This document shows positions 8,147 to 16,682 of a stretch of DNA of 64,000 nt, in pieces. The notes beneath the pieces are model-generated. The model was not told the origin of the DNA and searched no databases. It saw only the letters and a list, made by a program, of their open reading frames with translations. Both the position numbers and the translations under genes were made by a program. The DNA comes from Nitrosomonas sp. Nm34 (GTDB lineage: Bacteria; Pseudomonadota; Gammaproteobacteria; Burkholderiales; Nitrosomonadaceae): positions 178,297 to 242,296 of the forward strand of contig NZ_FORD01000001.1 in NCBI RefSeq assembly GCF_900113925.1, written 5' to 3'. Within the stretch, counting starts at the first letter, position 1, and each line of letters starts with the position of its first letter.

Positions 8147-9628
8147 TTAAGCTACTGGCTGGTCAGCGCAAATTACGTTATCCCAAGTGGGCGCTTGGCC
8201 TACCACTTGAACCGATATATCGTCACCAAAGTTAATGATTATGTTATCAGCATTAATTGTGACATTTGTGACATGACTAGCTACCTCATCACGAGTTAAA
8301 CCATACCCACTGAGATCCAGCGTATCACCTTCCTGCCCATTGAAGTTGTCAATTTTCCAGTTTCCCAGATCATGGAAAACAAAATTATCTGCTCCCTCTT
8401 CACCTTGGCAAGGGTGATCTGGACGTGCGTCAACATTTTTATGATGATGTTTGCCGTGTCCTCCACCATCATTAGGGCTCATGCCGCCATCGTTTCCATT
8501 ACCACCCTGGTGATGACCATCTTTGCCTCCACCATTATCAGGGCTCATGCCGCCATCGTTTCCTTTACCACCATGTTGATGACCATCTTTGCCTCCACCA
8601 TCATTAGGGCTCATGCCGCCATCGTTTCCTTTACCACCATGTTGATGACCATCTTTGCCTCCACTATCATTAGGGCTCATGCCGCCATCGTTTCCTTTAC
8701 CACCATGTTGATGACCATCTTTGCCTCCACTATCATTAGGGCTCATGCCGCCATCGTTTCCTTTACCACCATGTTGATGACCATCTTTGCCTCCACTATC
8801 ATTAGGGCTCATGCCGCCATCGTTTCCTTTACCACCATGTTGATGACCATCTTGGCCTCCACAATCATCAGGGCTCATGCCGCCATCATTTCCTTTACCA
8901 CCATGTTGATGACCATCTTTGCCTCCACCATCATTAGGGCTCATGCCGCCATCGTTTCCTTTACCACCATGTTGATGACCATCTTTGCCTCCACCATCAT
9001 CAGGGCTCATGCCGCCATCGTTTCCTTTACCACCATGTTGATGACCATCTTTGCCTCCACCATCATCAGGGCTCATGCCGCCATCGTTTCCATTAGCGCC
9101 ATGCTGATGACCACCGTGGCCTTCACCACCTTTGGTTCCACCCCCATAACCACCATGGATCATACTAAGCAAGTCTACTGGTGCTGTACCGCCAGCTGCT
9201 GCAGCATTTCCTTCAGTATTGGTTCCATTGGCTTCGGTATTGGCTCCATTAGCTTCGGCATTGGTTCCATTGGTTCCATTGGTTCCATTGGCTTCGGCAT
9301 TGGTTCCATTGGCTTCGGCATTGGTTCCATTGGTTCCGTTGGTTCCGTTGGTTCCGTTGGTTCCGTTGGTTCCGTTTGTCCCATTAGCTTCGGCATTGGT
9401 TCCATTAGTTCCATTGGCTCCGGCATTGGTTCCATTGGTTCCATTGGCTTCGGCATTGGTTCCATTGGTTCCATCAGCATTAGCTGCAGCGGCTCCTTTA
9501 CCACCACCATGAGCTGCAGCAGCTGCAGCAGCTGCTGCAGCTGCTTCAGTACCAGCAGCTTGTGTACCAGTACCTTGTTGTTGCGCAAACCAAGCTGAAC
9601 GAGCATCATTTCCAGTTGTTGTACCCAT
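8147..9628 (-). CDS. Asn/Gly/His-rich repeat protein with a C-terminal RTX/type I secretion-like domain
   Basis: 493 residues; no named family recognised. Start ATG 9628 has a strong ribosome binding site (AAGGAG, 6-nt spacing). Order: a short N-terminus without signal peptide, an Ala run, an NGTNGTNAEANGT array, then ten tandem 22-residue repeats (unit like GKDGHQHGGKGNDGGMSP plus NDG), and a C-terminal domain of about 90 residues with DNFVFHDLGNWKIDNFNGQ, GDTLDLSGYG and a beta-rich tail. That C-terminus resembles type I (ABC-exporter) secretion signals of RTX and serralysin-like proteins, and GGKGNDGGM in each repeat partly matches the RTX nonapeptide GGxGxDxUx. His and Asp density suggests metal binding (inference). 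No exporter genes are in the window. Confidence 0.8.
   Translation of the reverse strand: MGTTTGNDARSAWFAQQQGTGTQAAGTEAAAAAAAAAAAHGGGKGAAAANADGTNGTNAEANGTNGTNAGANGTNGTNAEANGTNGTNGTNGTNGTNGTNGTNAEANGTNAEANGTNGTNGTNAEANGANTEANGTNTEGNAAAAGGTAPVDLLSMIHGGYGGGTKGGEGHGGHQHGANGNDGGMSPDDGGGKDGHQHGGKGNDGGMSPDDGGGKDGHQHGGKGNDGGMSPNDGGGKDGHQHGGKGNDGGMSPDDCGGQDGHQHGGKGNDGGMSPNDSGGKDGHQHGGKGNDGGMSPNDSGGKDGHQHGGKGNDGGMSPNDSGGKDGHQHGGKGNDGGMSPNDGGGKDGHQHGGKGNDGGMSPDNGGGKDGHHQGGNGNDGGMSPNDGGGHGKHHHKNVDARPDHPCQGEEGADNFVFHDLGNWKIDNFNGQEGDTLDLSGYGLTRDEVASHVTNVTINADNIIINFGDDISVQVVGQAPTWDNVICADQPVA
8463..9120 (-). repeat. Ten tandem copies of a 66-bp coding repeat
   Basis: The motif ATGCCGCCATCGTTTCC (plus-strand reading) recurs exactly every 66 bp, at 8481, 8547, 8613, 8679, 8745, 8811, 8877, 8943, 9009 and 9075. 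Copies differ by a few bases; the outer ones are most diverged. The period is a whole number of codons, so copy-number change preserves the frame. Confidence 0.95.
9213..9480 (-). repeat. Short-unit (9-bp based) Asn-Gly-Thr coding repeats
   Basis: Direct repeats of GGTTCCATT/GGTTCCGTT with interspersed GCTTCGGCATT units encode NGT and NAEANGT blocks. The run of near-identical GGTTCCGTT units (about 9330-9378) is a likely slippage hot spot. Confidence 0.9.
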
Positions 9629-10629
9629 TGTATTCTCCTTATTTTATATAAATACTAGTTGAACAACCTTTGGCACCATGTTAGGAAAAGCTATCTACCA
9701 AGCTCATCTCACTCTTCCTTTAATGTATATCAATAGCGGTTGCTACTAGCTGCGGTTGCTACGATCAAAGAACTCATGAAGTAACATCACAACCTGTTTT
9801 TACTGAGCTATTGTTTAAAAGAAATTACCTCATGAATTAATTTAAATTACCCCTAGTAATGCAGAAGTAATTTAGTCACTTTGATTTTTAAATTTCGAAG
9901 GATTCTCAAGATTGAATAATATTCATCTTGATTATTTTTATGATATGCAAGCAGTTGTCTTGTTATGTATTTCAAACTTCCACTTCAGATTTAATATCGT
10001 CATTTCGCACTCCTCAATTTCATCCATTCGTCTACTGATAACGCCAGTTTAGAACTAACAAACATTCTGCTTTTCTTTGATCCTTTGGTTACTCACAAAA
10101 TGCTACCCCCAACCGCTGACTAGCCTTTGCTGTACCGCTAGAATGAAACCCATCCTTGGCAATAAGTTCATTTCAGGCAATTGCGCAAGCGTAGTAAATC
10201 GCTTAACAACATGAACACCAAGAATAAATAAATTTGTTGCATTCCAACCTGTTAATACTTAGGTCTATCAATACTGTTTAATAAAACAATTTGATATTTA
10301 ATGCCAAGCAGCCATAAATTAAGCTACTTCAACTTATTTAGGTAATCATGCTAGGGAATATCAGAGAGGCTGGCAATAATGCAATTGCATACAATTATCA
10401 TTGATATGCATTTGAAATAATAAGGAAATAACGCTAAAAGCTTGACAGATAAAAGTGTTTAGCTCATAAACAGGAAGAATAATTATCCATCGAAATAAGA
10501 AACTATTAAGCCTAAAAGCTTGATCATTAACTGATCGCTTCAATTACGATGATAATCAATTGTCTCTCCCCGCCGCAGGCGCAGAGTATTACGCCTTTTC
10601 CTTCAGTAAAAACGACTTTTCAGCTTCTC
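9629..10629. other. Gene-free stretch upstream of the repeat-protein gene
   Basis: About 1 kb of AT-rich DNA. Only short frames without ribosome binding sites occur. It contains the 10370-10402 copy of the segment also seen at 7938-7970, with a 12-bp palindrome ATGCAATTGCAT. No gene is called. Confidence 0.55.
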
Positions 10630-10690
10630 ATTCGATTTCTAAATCAAATGTGATGAGAGGGCGAGCCGCAGACAGTATCCATCATACATA
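10630..10690 (+). repeat. MITE-like palindromic element, copy 4 (left half only)
   Basis: ATTCGATTTCTAAATCAAA followed by the GCGAGCCGCAGACAGTATC core matches the left half of the family. The right half is absent after about 10690. Forward orientation. Confidence 0.8.
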
Positions 10691-11475
10691 AGCCCATCCA
10701 GTTGTTGTTCGGTGGCTGTTTCAAGCAGGCATGACTGGTATTGCCGCTGCTTCAAAGATGCGACTATCGGCCAAGAAGCACGATGCGATATTGCATTATT
10801 TATAGCGCAAAACTTATTACGCTGGCCACAAGCGCGAGTGCTATTGCCAACCGGAACACAACTGAATACAAAGGAAATACTCTACCCATACACATGCCGC
10901 CAGAAATTGCCCCTCTTGTTTCACAACCTAAAGCGCCGGTAAGATGTGAACAATCTGTGGCAGTAAAATTCACTGTATCGACATTATGGAGGAAGATATC
11001 TCCGGCAGCATGAACACCGGTTCAGTTATTGAACCTGACTGCGGGAGCTTGCTAATCATTCAACACTTGCAATTCAAAGTAGTATCTGATCCTATCTTCT
11101 TTGCTCATCTTTTATTACGTACTTACACGTATTTTCTTGCCCAATATATTTCGGTAATCTTCTGAAATGTTAGCGGTTAATAAAAATGGGGAAAATGAGC
11201 AAAAATCACCAGATAGAGGGAGAGATTTGCACAGGCGGATATAACTGCCGTGCCAGCAGCAAGTTATATCAGTTTTACTCGTTTCATTCTCAGTTTGTGC
11301 CGCTGTTCCGACAACGAAGGATGGAGGGTAAATGTTTAAAGTGGAGGTCAATAATCAAATTACCGAAAATCGACAACCCTGTTTATTTATCGAGAATTTA
11401 CTTTAAATTCCGTGCTTTAAAAAATTTGCTATCAGTATATAATTTTTACTTATATTTTATATTACGATTAATAGA
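10691..11475. other. Gene-poor stretch before the FecR-like gene
   Basis: Frames of 76 and 90 codons at 10712-11013 overlap each other, lack ribosome binding sites and match nothing I know, so they are not called. A perfect 9-bp inverted repeat (GATATAACT 11238-11246 / AGTTATATC 11262-11270) followed by TTTT lies about 200 bp before the FecR-like start and could be a leader hairpin. Confidence 0.5.
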
Positions 11476-12015
11476 ATGCTAAAACCTAAGCCAGAACCCT
11501 TTAAATTTGTTTTCAATTGGCGGCGTTTTTTGGTGCATTGTGCAATTATGAGTGGTTGCATAATGCTCGGTCTGATGACATGGTATTTTGGTAAGCCGCC
11601 TAGCATCCGGTTTTATGAGACAAAACAGGAAGAACAATTGGCCACTGCGATAGCGCCCGGTATAGATATGGCGTTGGATATGAGCAGTTCTATAGCCGTG
11701 AAACTAGAGCACCCTCTGCAAATTGAGTTATTCAAGGGAAATGTTTATTTTGACATCGATAAAAATGCTCCCAATCAGCTTGAAGCAAAAGTCGGCAATG
11801 CCCTCATCAAGGGCTCTGGCGCCCGCTGCAGCATCCATATGAGCAAAAATGGCAATAAACATGTCGCGGTTGCAGATGGGCATATCAAAATCCATCTCGC
11901 ATCTGGAATATATCAAATCAATGCATTTGAACAAGCCGACTTTAATGATGATGGCATCAGCCAACATCGGCTAATGGCTGATCGAAACATTGCACCCTGG
12001 CGCTCACTACAGTAA
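11476..12015 (+). CDS. Stand-alone FecR-like membrane protein
   Basis: 179 residues with one transmembrane segment near the N-terminus (HCAIMSGCIMLGLMTWYF) and a periplasmic domain that reads like the FecR core: TAIAPGIDMALDMSSSIAV, then IELFKGNVYFDIDK and a beta-rich tail. FecR proteins relay outer-membrane signals to ECF sigma factors of the FecI type. The N-terminal cytoplasmic part here is short (about 20 residues), much shorter than in typical FecR, and no fecI or TonB-dependent receptor gene is adjacent, so a conventional signalling role is doubtful. It may be a truncated or repurposed FecR-domain protein. The assignment rests on pattern resemblance. Confidence 0.65.
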   Translation: MLKPKPEPFKFVFNWRRFLVHCAIMSGCIMLGLMTWYFGKPPSIRFYETKQEEQLATAIAPGIDMALDMSSSIAVKLEHPLQIELFKGNVYFDIDKNAPNQLEAKVGNALIKGSGARCSIHMSKNGNKHVAVADGHIKIHLASGIYQINAFEQADFNDDGISQHRLMADRNIAPWRSLQ

Positions 12016-12107
12016 GCACGTGCAGTAACAATGTGACAATGTGAATAAGAAGCTTAATTTTGCTGCTTAAATTATATATTACCACTATTCGTAAGATTAA
12101 AAATTAC

Positions 12108-12124
12108 AATATGAATTAAGAGCT
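12108..12124 (+). repeat. Solitary IS-end-like sequence
   Basis: AATATGAATTAAGAGCT matches the ends of the deleted IS at 38566-39248 (AATGYGAATTAAGAGCT), with one mismatch to the right end. No transposase lies beside it, so it may be a solo relic or a chance match. Confidence 0.5.
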
Positions 12125-12242
12125 AATTTGCAAAAATACACGAAAAACAGTGCTTGTATCTGGAATTGATCCATTCTGTGACCCTTTCTGTAGTTACATC
12201 GTGATATCAGATAAATCAACCAGAAAGAAAAAAGATAAAAAG

Positions 12243-12989
12243 ATGAGATTACAATTCTTAGCGATCACGTGTATAGCATGGATAGCAATAAATTATGGGT
12301 CTATATGTTTGGCAGAAGTTACTGAAAAACCAGATAATGACCCCTCTAATTTTATTGATGTATCTCAGGAATTTGTCGTGTGTACTGGGTGGCACGCCCT
12401 TTGTAGTGCATCCCCCGACTGCAGAATGAATGGCGATAAGGCTGACTGCGACTGTTTGAGAGTTAATGAGCCCCATATTGTTGCAACGAGTGAGATCCAG
12501 GACCTTGTGGCCAAACGCATGACGCTGACTAAGTGCACCAAGGAATATCCTTGTGATGTAGACCAAGCTCCTGTATGTAAGGCTATCAAAGATGGAAAGT
12601 ATGAAGTGGATAATGTCAAGTATAATTGGGTATCCACTTACTCTTATCGTGGATGGTGCAGTCTTTTGGAATACAAGCCAATAGCGTGTGATCAATACAC
12701 ACCAGACTATACCGGGGATTTATATTGGGCTATCTGTGATGCCGCTCCATGCACTGAAAACCCGAATTCATCCAATTCAGATAAACCGTTGAGCTGTCAG
12801 TGTCGGGTAAAGAATACACCGTTTGTGGGCTTTGGCAGTTGTACCGGTGCCAATGGTGGAATCATGTCAAGCTTTCCGTTATGGGCATGGGATTTCCAGA
12901 GGAATACATATCCGTTTGCCATGCCTGGCTATGAATACGTACAAGGTGCATGTGCCACATTCAAATCTGATCCATTGCCATCACGATGA
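12243..12989 (+). CDS. Exported cysteine-rich protein of unknown function
   Basis: ATG 12243 starts a clear signal peptide (LQFLAITCIAWIAINYGSICLA, cleavage near residue 25); the longer frame from 12150 would bury it, so this start is chosen. The mature part of about 220 residues contains some 17 cysteines, often in CxC or spaced pairs (DCDCLRV, CQCRVK, DPLPSR end), pointing to a disulfide-bonded periplasmic or secreted protein. Two halves show similar patterns (C..WHALCSASPDC..DCDC and YWAICDAAPC..CQC), suggesting an internal duplication. No family recognised. It follows the FecR-like gene on the same strand after 227 bp. Confidence 0.65.
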   Translation: MRLQFLAITCIAWIAINYGSICLAEVTEKPDNDPSNFIDVSQEFVVCTGWHALCSASPDCRMNGDKADCDCLRVNEPHIVATSEIQDLVAKRMTLTKCTKEYPCDVDQAPVCKAIKDGKYEVDNVKYNWVSTYSYRGWCSLLEYKPIACDQYTPDYTGDLYWAICDAAPCTENPNSSNSDKPLSCQCRVKNTPFVGFGSCTGANGGIMSSFPLWAWDFQRNTYPFAMPGYEYVQGACATFKSDPLPSR

Positions 12990-13616
12990 TCTGAGTTCTG
13001 GTATGCACAATAGTAGCAGCATCATTACTCAGCACAGTAGGGACCAAGTACAGAATCAAGAATTCTTGTTCTTGCGAACAATTACCCTAATCGTCATTGG
13101 GTGCAATTGATAAAACACTCCGATTTCTCGCTGGCCGTACCTACCCGTTTTGTAATTCCATTCCACATCAAACATGACGTGAAGGTGAGCCGCAGACAGG
13201 ATAAATAATATGGCAAGGTGAAGCCAACAAAGTCAGTTTTGATTTCGAAATGGAATTAGATGAAACCACCGGCACCTGAAGCAATATTCACTCCATTACT
13301 ATAAAATTTACACTCCTTCATGCACTAAAGCATGAGGCAGATACTCTCTCAACAACTGGCACTAAATGACAGCGGTTCATACCGGAAGCTCTTAGCAACC
13401 GTTAAGCTTCGGTCCTGGTGAGATAATACTCAAGTCTCGCCACGTAGCTCTATGTTGCCGGCGTCGAATCTATGCCACAGTGAACGCTACACCAGCGACA
13501 GAAAGCTTCAGATTTCTGGGCGACAGATCAAGTCCTCCACTGCCGAAAAAGTGCACAAGCAAACGACTGCCTACTACCGAGCTGCCAGCGAGCCAGAGCC
13601 GCGTCTGCGCGCCAGC
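12990..13616. other. Intergenic region between convergent genes
   Basis: Holds repeat copy 5 (13155-13256). The remaining 360 bp rise in GC towards the 13617 gene; no gene seen. Confidence 0.55.
13155..13256 (+). repeat. MITE-like palindromic element, copy 5
   Basis: 102 bp, ATTCCATTCCACATCAAAC to GATTTCGAAATGGAAT, forward orientation. TA lies directly outside both ends. Confidence 0.9.
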
Positions 13617-15731
13617 TTACTCAACGGCTGCAAGCGAATTCGGCGGCAGATCATTGGTGAGCATCAGATCGTCGATGACAATGCGGCCTTTGCTCGACCC
13701 GAATGACGGGCCGAGATTAAACCGTACCGCGACAATGTTAATGAGATTGATGCCAGTACCGTTGTTGGCGAAATCCGTCGTGCGCAGGCGGACGGTTTCC
13801 ATTTCGTTGTGCCACCCCCCGTCACGCTGATAAGGCTCCTCGAGCCCGCCACCATAGGCACCGATGTTGATGTGGCTCACTACACCTGCACCGTCGCGTA
13901 GCGTGACTGTAAAGGTGAGGTCGCCGAGCTCGGCCACAGTGTTCGGGTGCTGGGTGCCCTGCGCGCCGCGGAACGACAGAAATTTGAAGCGCGTGAAATC
14001 ATTACTACCCGCGGGCACTTGCCATTCGTAGAAATGGTCTGCGTCCGTCCAGTCGAACACGACGCCGCGGCTATTGTCGGAACGCGTGGTGAGACTATCG
14101 GTGGCGCCGGCTTGTGTGGCTCCGTTGAAAGGATCTGACGCATCCCAGCCGAAATCCAAGTTGCTGTCGTCAAGACGACCTTCGGTTAAATTCTCGACGT
14201 CGAATGCCACCGCTCCACCAGAACTGCTCACATTGGTTGCGGGCTGCGTTTGGTAATCATCGATGATGAAATTGCCATCCGCCGCGCCATTGTGGTATTC
14301 GTGAGTGACGACGATGCACGGGTCGTCTGTCGGCACACCGATTGGATGGAAAGACTCGTACTGACGCGCCAAGAAATCGAGGGCGGGAATGTTTCCCTCA
14401 ACGTAGTGTTTAACGAGCGGTAGGAGATAGCCCAGCAGGATGAGATGAGTATTGGTTTGACCAATCGGGCAAGGACCGGTGAACCAAGAAGATGAGGAAG
14501 CGTCGCCGCCATTATGAAACCAGGCGTGCCCAGTTCCCTGCACGACCGTCGACTGCTTGTAGCCTGTGGCTCGGTCAACTAAGTGAAAGGTCTGGCACCG
14601 TTCAAGGAAATTGACATTGTCATCGCTGCACTCATCCCCTGCCGAGCCATTCACGTCTGTATCGCCAGAGGCCGTCCACAAGTGATAGTTGGCGTCGTGC
14701 GGATTGGCGGTATCAGTACCGCTGAAGTCCGTCGGTAGCATACTGCTGATCAGCCGGATGTCACTACGGCCGTAGTGAGTCGGCGTGGCCGTACCGTCGA
14801 AAAGGCGGTGGTAGGCGATCGCCACCCCTTCAGCACCGCGACTGTGGCCGATCCATACGATGCGCCGCGCGTCAACATGACCAGCGAGCACACCGTCAGC
14901 GATCGCGCCTGCTTCCACCTGATCGATAAATGCGTCGGTGTGGCCGAGTGTCGTGGTTGCGGCGAACTCTGGCCCAGGCTGGGTGTTGTTGTCATGGCTC
15001 ATCACCACGTAACCATAAGAGGCAAGATGATTTCCGATATGGTCGTACCAGCGGAAATTATGGCCGTTACCACGGCTGATGATGACGAGAGGCAGTCTCC
15101 CCATTGCGGCAATGTTAGTGGGAAAGTAGAGGTCTTCGCCGAGTTTGTTGCCCGGAATGCCGAAGTCCACGGCGACGGTGGAGTCAAGGTTGTAGACCAG
15201 TTCGGTGACGGCGTACGGCCCTGCCATTGTGGTATCAGATACCATGTAGAACCCGGCTTCGCCGCTTAGGCCGTCGATATAGTCGCCATCGCTTAAAGAT
15301 CCGTTTTGGTCGCAGTCAAGCACGATGTCGTAGGGTACGCCGAGGCCCTCTCCGGCGTTGGCATTCAATGTGGAGGCCGCGGCTACTTCAATGGTATTCG
15401 CCTGAATCGTTCCTGCACTGAACGTGTGCGTCTGCATTCCGCCGGGTGTCACGTCGACAAGCGCAGGATTGGTAGTCCAGTCGGACGCGCTCTGGTGGTT
15501 AACAACATAGACGTCGCAGGTAGCGCCGACGATGGCGGGGAAGCGCGTCGGATCGATCGCCACGTTCACCGGTGCGTCGACGTTAAACGCGCGCACATAT
15601 GCGAAAAACGGGTATTGCGTAAGAGAATTGCCGGCGAGTTCCGTTTCCGTGATCGCCGCCGCCCCGGACAGCGGTAACAGCAGGCTGAAGGCAACGAACT
15701 TGACCTTAAGCCCCAAAAGGTGCGTGTTCAT
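13617..15731 (-). CDS. Exported alpha/beta-hydrolase with C-terminal beta-sandwich domain
   Basis: 704 residues from ATG 15731, chosen because GGGAGG lies 7 bases upstream; the ATG at 15746 overlaps that site. A signal peptide (FVAFSLLLPLSGAAA) is followed by a small domain, then an alpha/beta-hydrolase: oxyanion region VIISRGNGHNF, nucleophile in WIGHSRGAEG, and a candidate catalytic His in QGTGHAWFHN. The last 200 residues (from about GGAVAFDVEN) look like a jelly-roll or carbohydrate-binding module with DDLML near the end. Substrate unknown; polyester/lipid ester or glycan ester are possibilities. Base composition and codon choice are clearly more GC-rich than neighbours, suggesting acquisition. 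Confidence 0.75.
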   Translation of the reverse strand: MNTHLLGLKVKFVAFSLLLPLSGAAAITETELAGNSLTQYPFFAYVRAFNVDAPVNVAIDPTRFPAIVGATCDVYVVNHQSASDWTTNPALVDVTPGGMQTHTFSAGTIQANTIEVAAASTLNANAGEGLGVPYDIVLDCDQNGSLSDGDYIDGLSGEAGFYMVSDTTMAGPYAVTELVYNLDSTVAVDFGIPGNKLGEDLYFPTNIAAMGRLPLVIISRGNGHNFRWYDHIGNHLASYGYVVMSHDNNTQPGPEFAATTTLGHTDAFIDQVEAGAIADGVLAGHVDARRIVWIGHSRGAEGVAIAYHRLFDGTATPTHYGRSDIRLISSMLPTDFSGTDTANPHDANYHLWTASGDTDVNGSAGDECSDDNVNFLERCQTFHLVDRATGYKQSTVVQGTGHAWFHNGGDASSSSWFTGPCPIGQTNTHLILLGYLLPLVKHYVEGNIPALDFLARQYESFHPIGVPTDDPCIVVTHEYHNGAADGNFIIDDYQTQPATNVSSSGGAVAFDVENLTEGRLDDSNLDFGWDASDPFNGATQAGATDSLTTRSDNSRGVVFDWTDADHFYEWQVPAGSNDFTRFKFLSFRGAQGTQHPNTVAELGDLTFTVTLRDGAGVVSHINIGAYGGGLEEPYQRDGGWHNEMETVRLRTTDFANNGTGINLINIVAVRFNLGPSFGSSKGRIVIDDLMLTNDLPPNSLAAVE

Positions 15732-15778
15732 AATTATACCTCCCATGTCGAATGCTCATATCCGAAAGACAGCTGATG

Positions 15779-16420
15779 TTAATTAGACTTGTTCTTCGGC
15801 GGTGCCTTCGCTGTGGGTAGGCGCCAAGATTCCGCAAGTTCCTTTTCCTGCGGGGAGTACTCAAGGATGAGTTCGGCGGCGGTATCGCGCAGCAGTGCCG
15901 CAAGATCCTTCGCGACGACCGGCGGATGCGAAACACTGGCAATCCTTGCTTCTGGAAATGCACGTATACCAGCCTTTTCGGCACGTACGCGTTCGGATTC
16001 GACTGTATTTGCCGTGATGCGCTCCGGCAGATCCGGCGAACCGAACCAGATAAGTGCATTGGTGAGATCGGTGCTGCCCGGCACAATGCCTATGACGCGA
16101 CCGGAGACATTGCCGTGGTTCAGTCGCTGTACCGGAACATTGCCCGCGTAGAGCACCGGTTCCAGCTTGTTGCGCGGAACGACGTAAGCCGGGTCGACCT
16201 CAAGAACAATGAGAACACCGGTCGACACCATGATGCGCTCCTTGCTCCAGGTGTATGCGTAAGGTGTTTCAAGTGTAAAAGGACGTACAGCAAGGATGTT
16301 CTTGATCGATGCAGGCGTTACTGGCAATGCGCGCTCTGCATCATAACGGATAGTCTGAGAGAGACCAAGAATGGGTGTCCCAAAAAGATAAGTAGCGAAA
16401 GCAACTGCAAGAAGTTTCAT
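15779..16420 (-). CDS. Exported protein of unknown function
   Basis: 213 residues, start ATG 16420 preceded by CAGGAG at 7-nt spacing. Signal peptide LLAVAFATYLFGTPILGLS. Mid-part has beta-rich segments (RIMVSTGVLIVLEVD, VSGRVIGIVPGSTDL) and a charged, low-complexity C-terminus (KAPPKNKSN). No family recognised. It lies 47 bp upstream of the alpha/beta-hydrolase on the same strand, and shares its high GC, so the two probably form a transferred pair. Confidence 0.65.
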   Translation of the reverse strand: MKLLAVAFATYLFGTPILGLSQTIRYDAERALPVTPASIKNILAVRPFTLETPYAYTWSKERIMVSTGVLIVLEVDPAYVVPRNKLEPVLYAGNVPVQRLNHGNVSGRVIGIVPGSTDLTNALIWFGSPDLPERITANTVESERVRAEKAGIRAFPEARIASVSHPPVVAKDLAALLRDTAAELILEYSPQEKELAESWRLPTAKAPPKNKSN

Positions 16421-16682
16421 ACACGTGCTCCTGTAATAGTCGGCAACACTGCTATTTCTAACTTACAGATTAATTACTTACCAATGGATTATACATAAAA
16501 AAGCTGAGCTCGTTAACATTTAAACAGCTGATCAAGTAAACGTCTCAGATTTTTGACGCCCGCTCAGGTATTGATGTGGGCAAGCGTTGCACTTCATAGT
16601 TGAATCCGCAACTTACTTTCATAGTATCTACAGTCCCTTGCAGATTGCCGGAGCTCTTCTCGCCGGTATTGCGACCTTGAGT

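Noticed and set aside
8463..9120. Regular 66-bp repeats considered as a CRISPR array
   Set aside because: No distinct spacers; the whole unit repeats, it is in frame and encodes a protein repeat.
8372..9598. 408-codon plus-strand frame with repeats of ASTIIRAHAAIVSFTTMLMTIF
   Set aside because: It is antisense to the 66-bp repeat gene; the repeat length being a multiple of three keeps all frames open. The minus-strand gene has the strong ribosome binding site and a coherent C-terminal domain.
10712..11013. Overlapping 76- and 90-codon plus frames
   Set aside because: No ribosome binding site or recognisable family, and they overlap each other out of frame.
14775..15677. Plus-strand frames at 14775-15269 and 15306-15677
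   Set aside because: Shadows of the GC-rich hydrolase gene; high GC reduces stop codons on the opposite strand.
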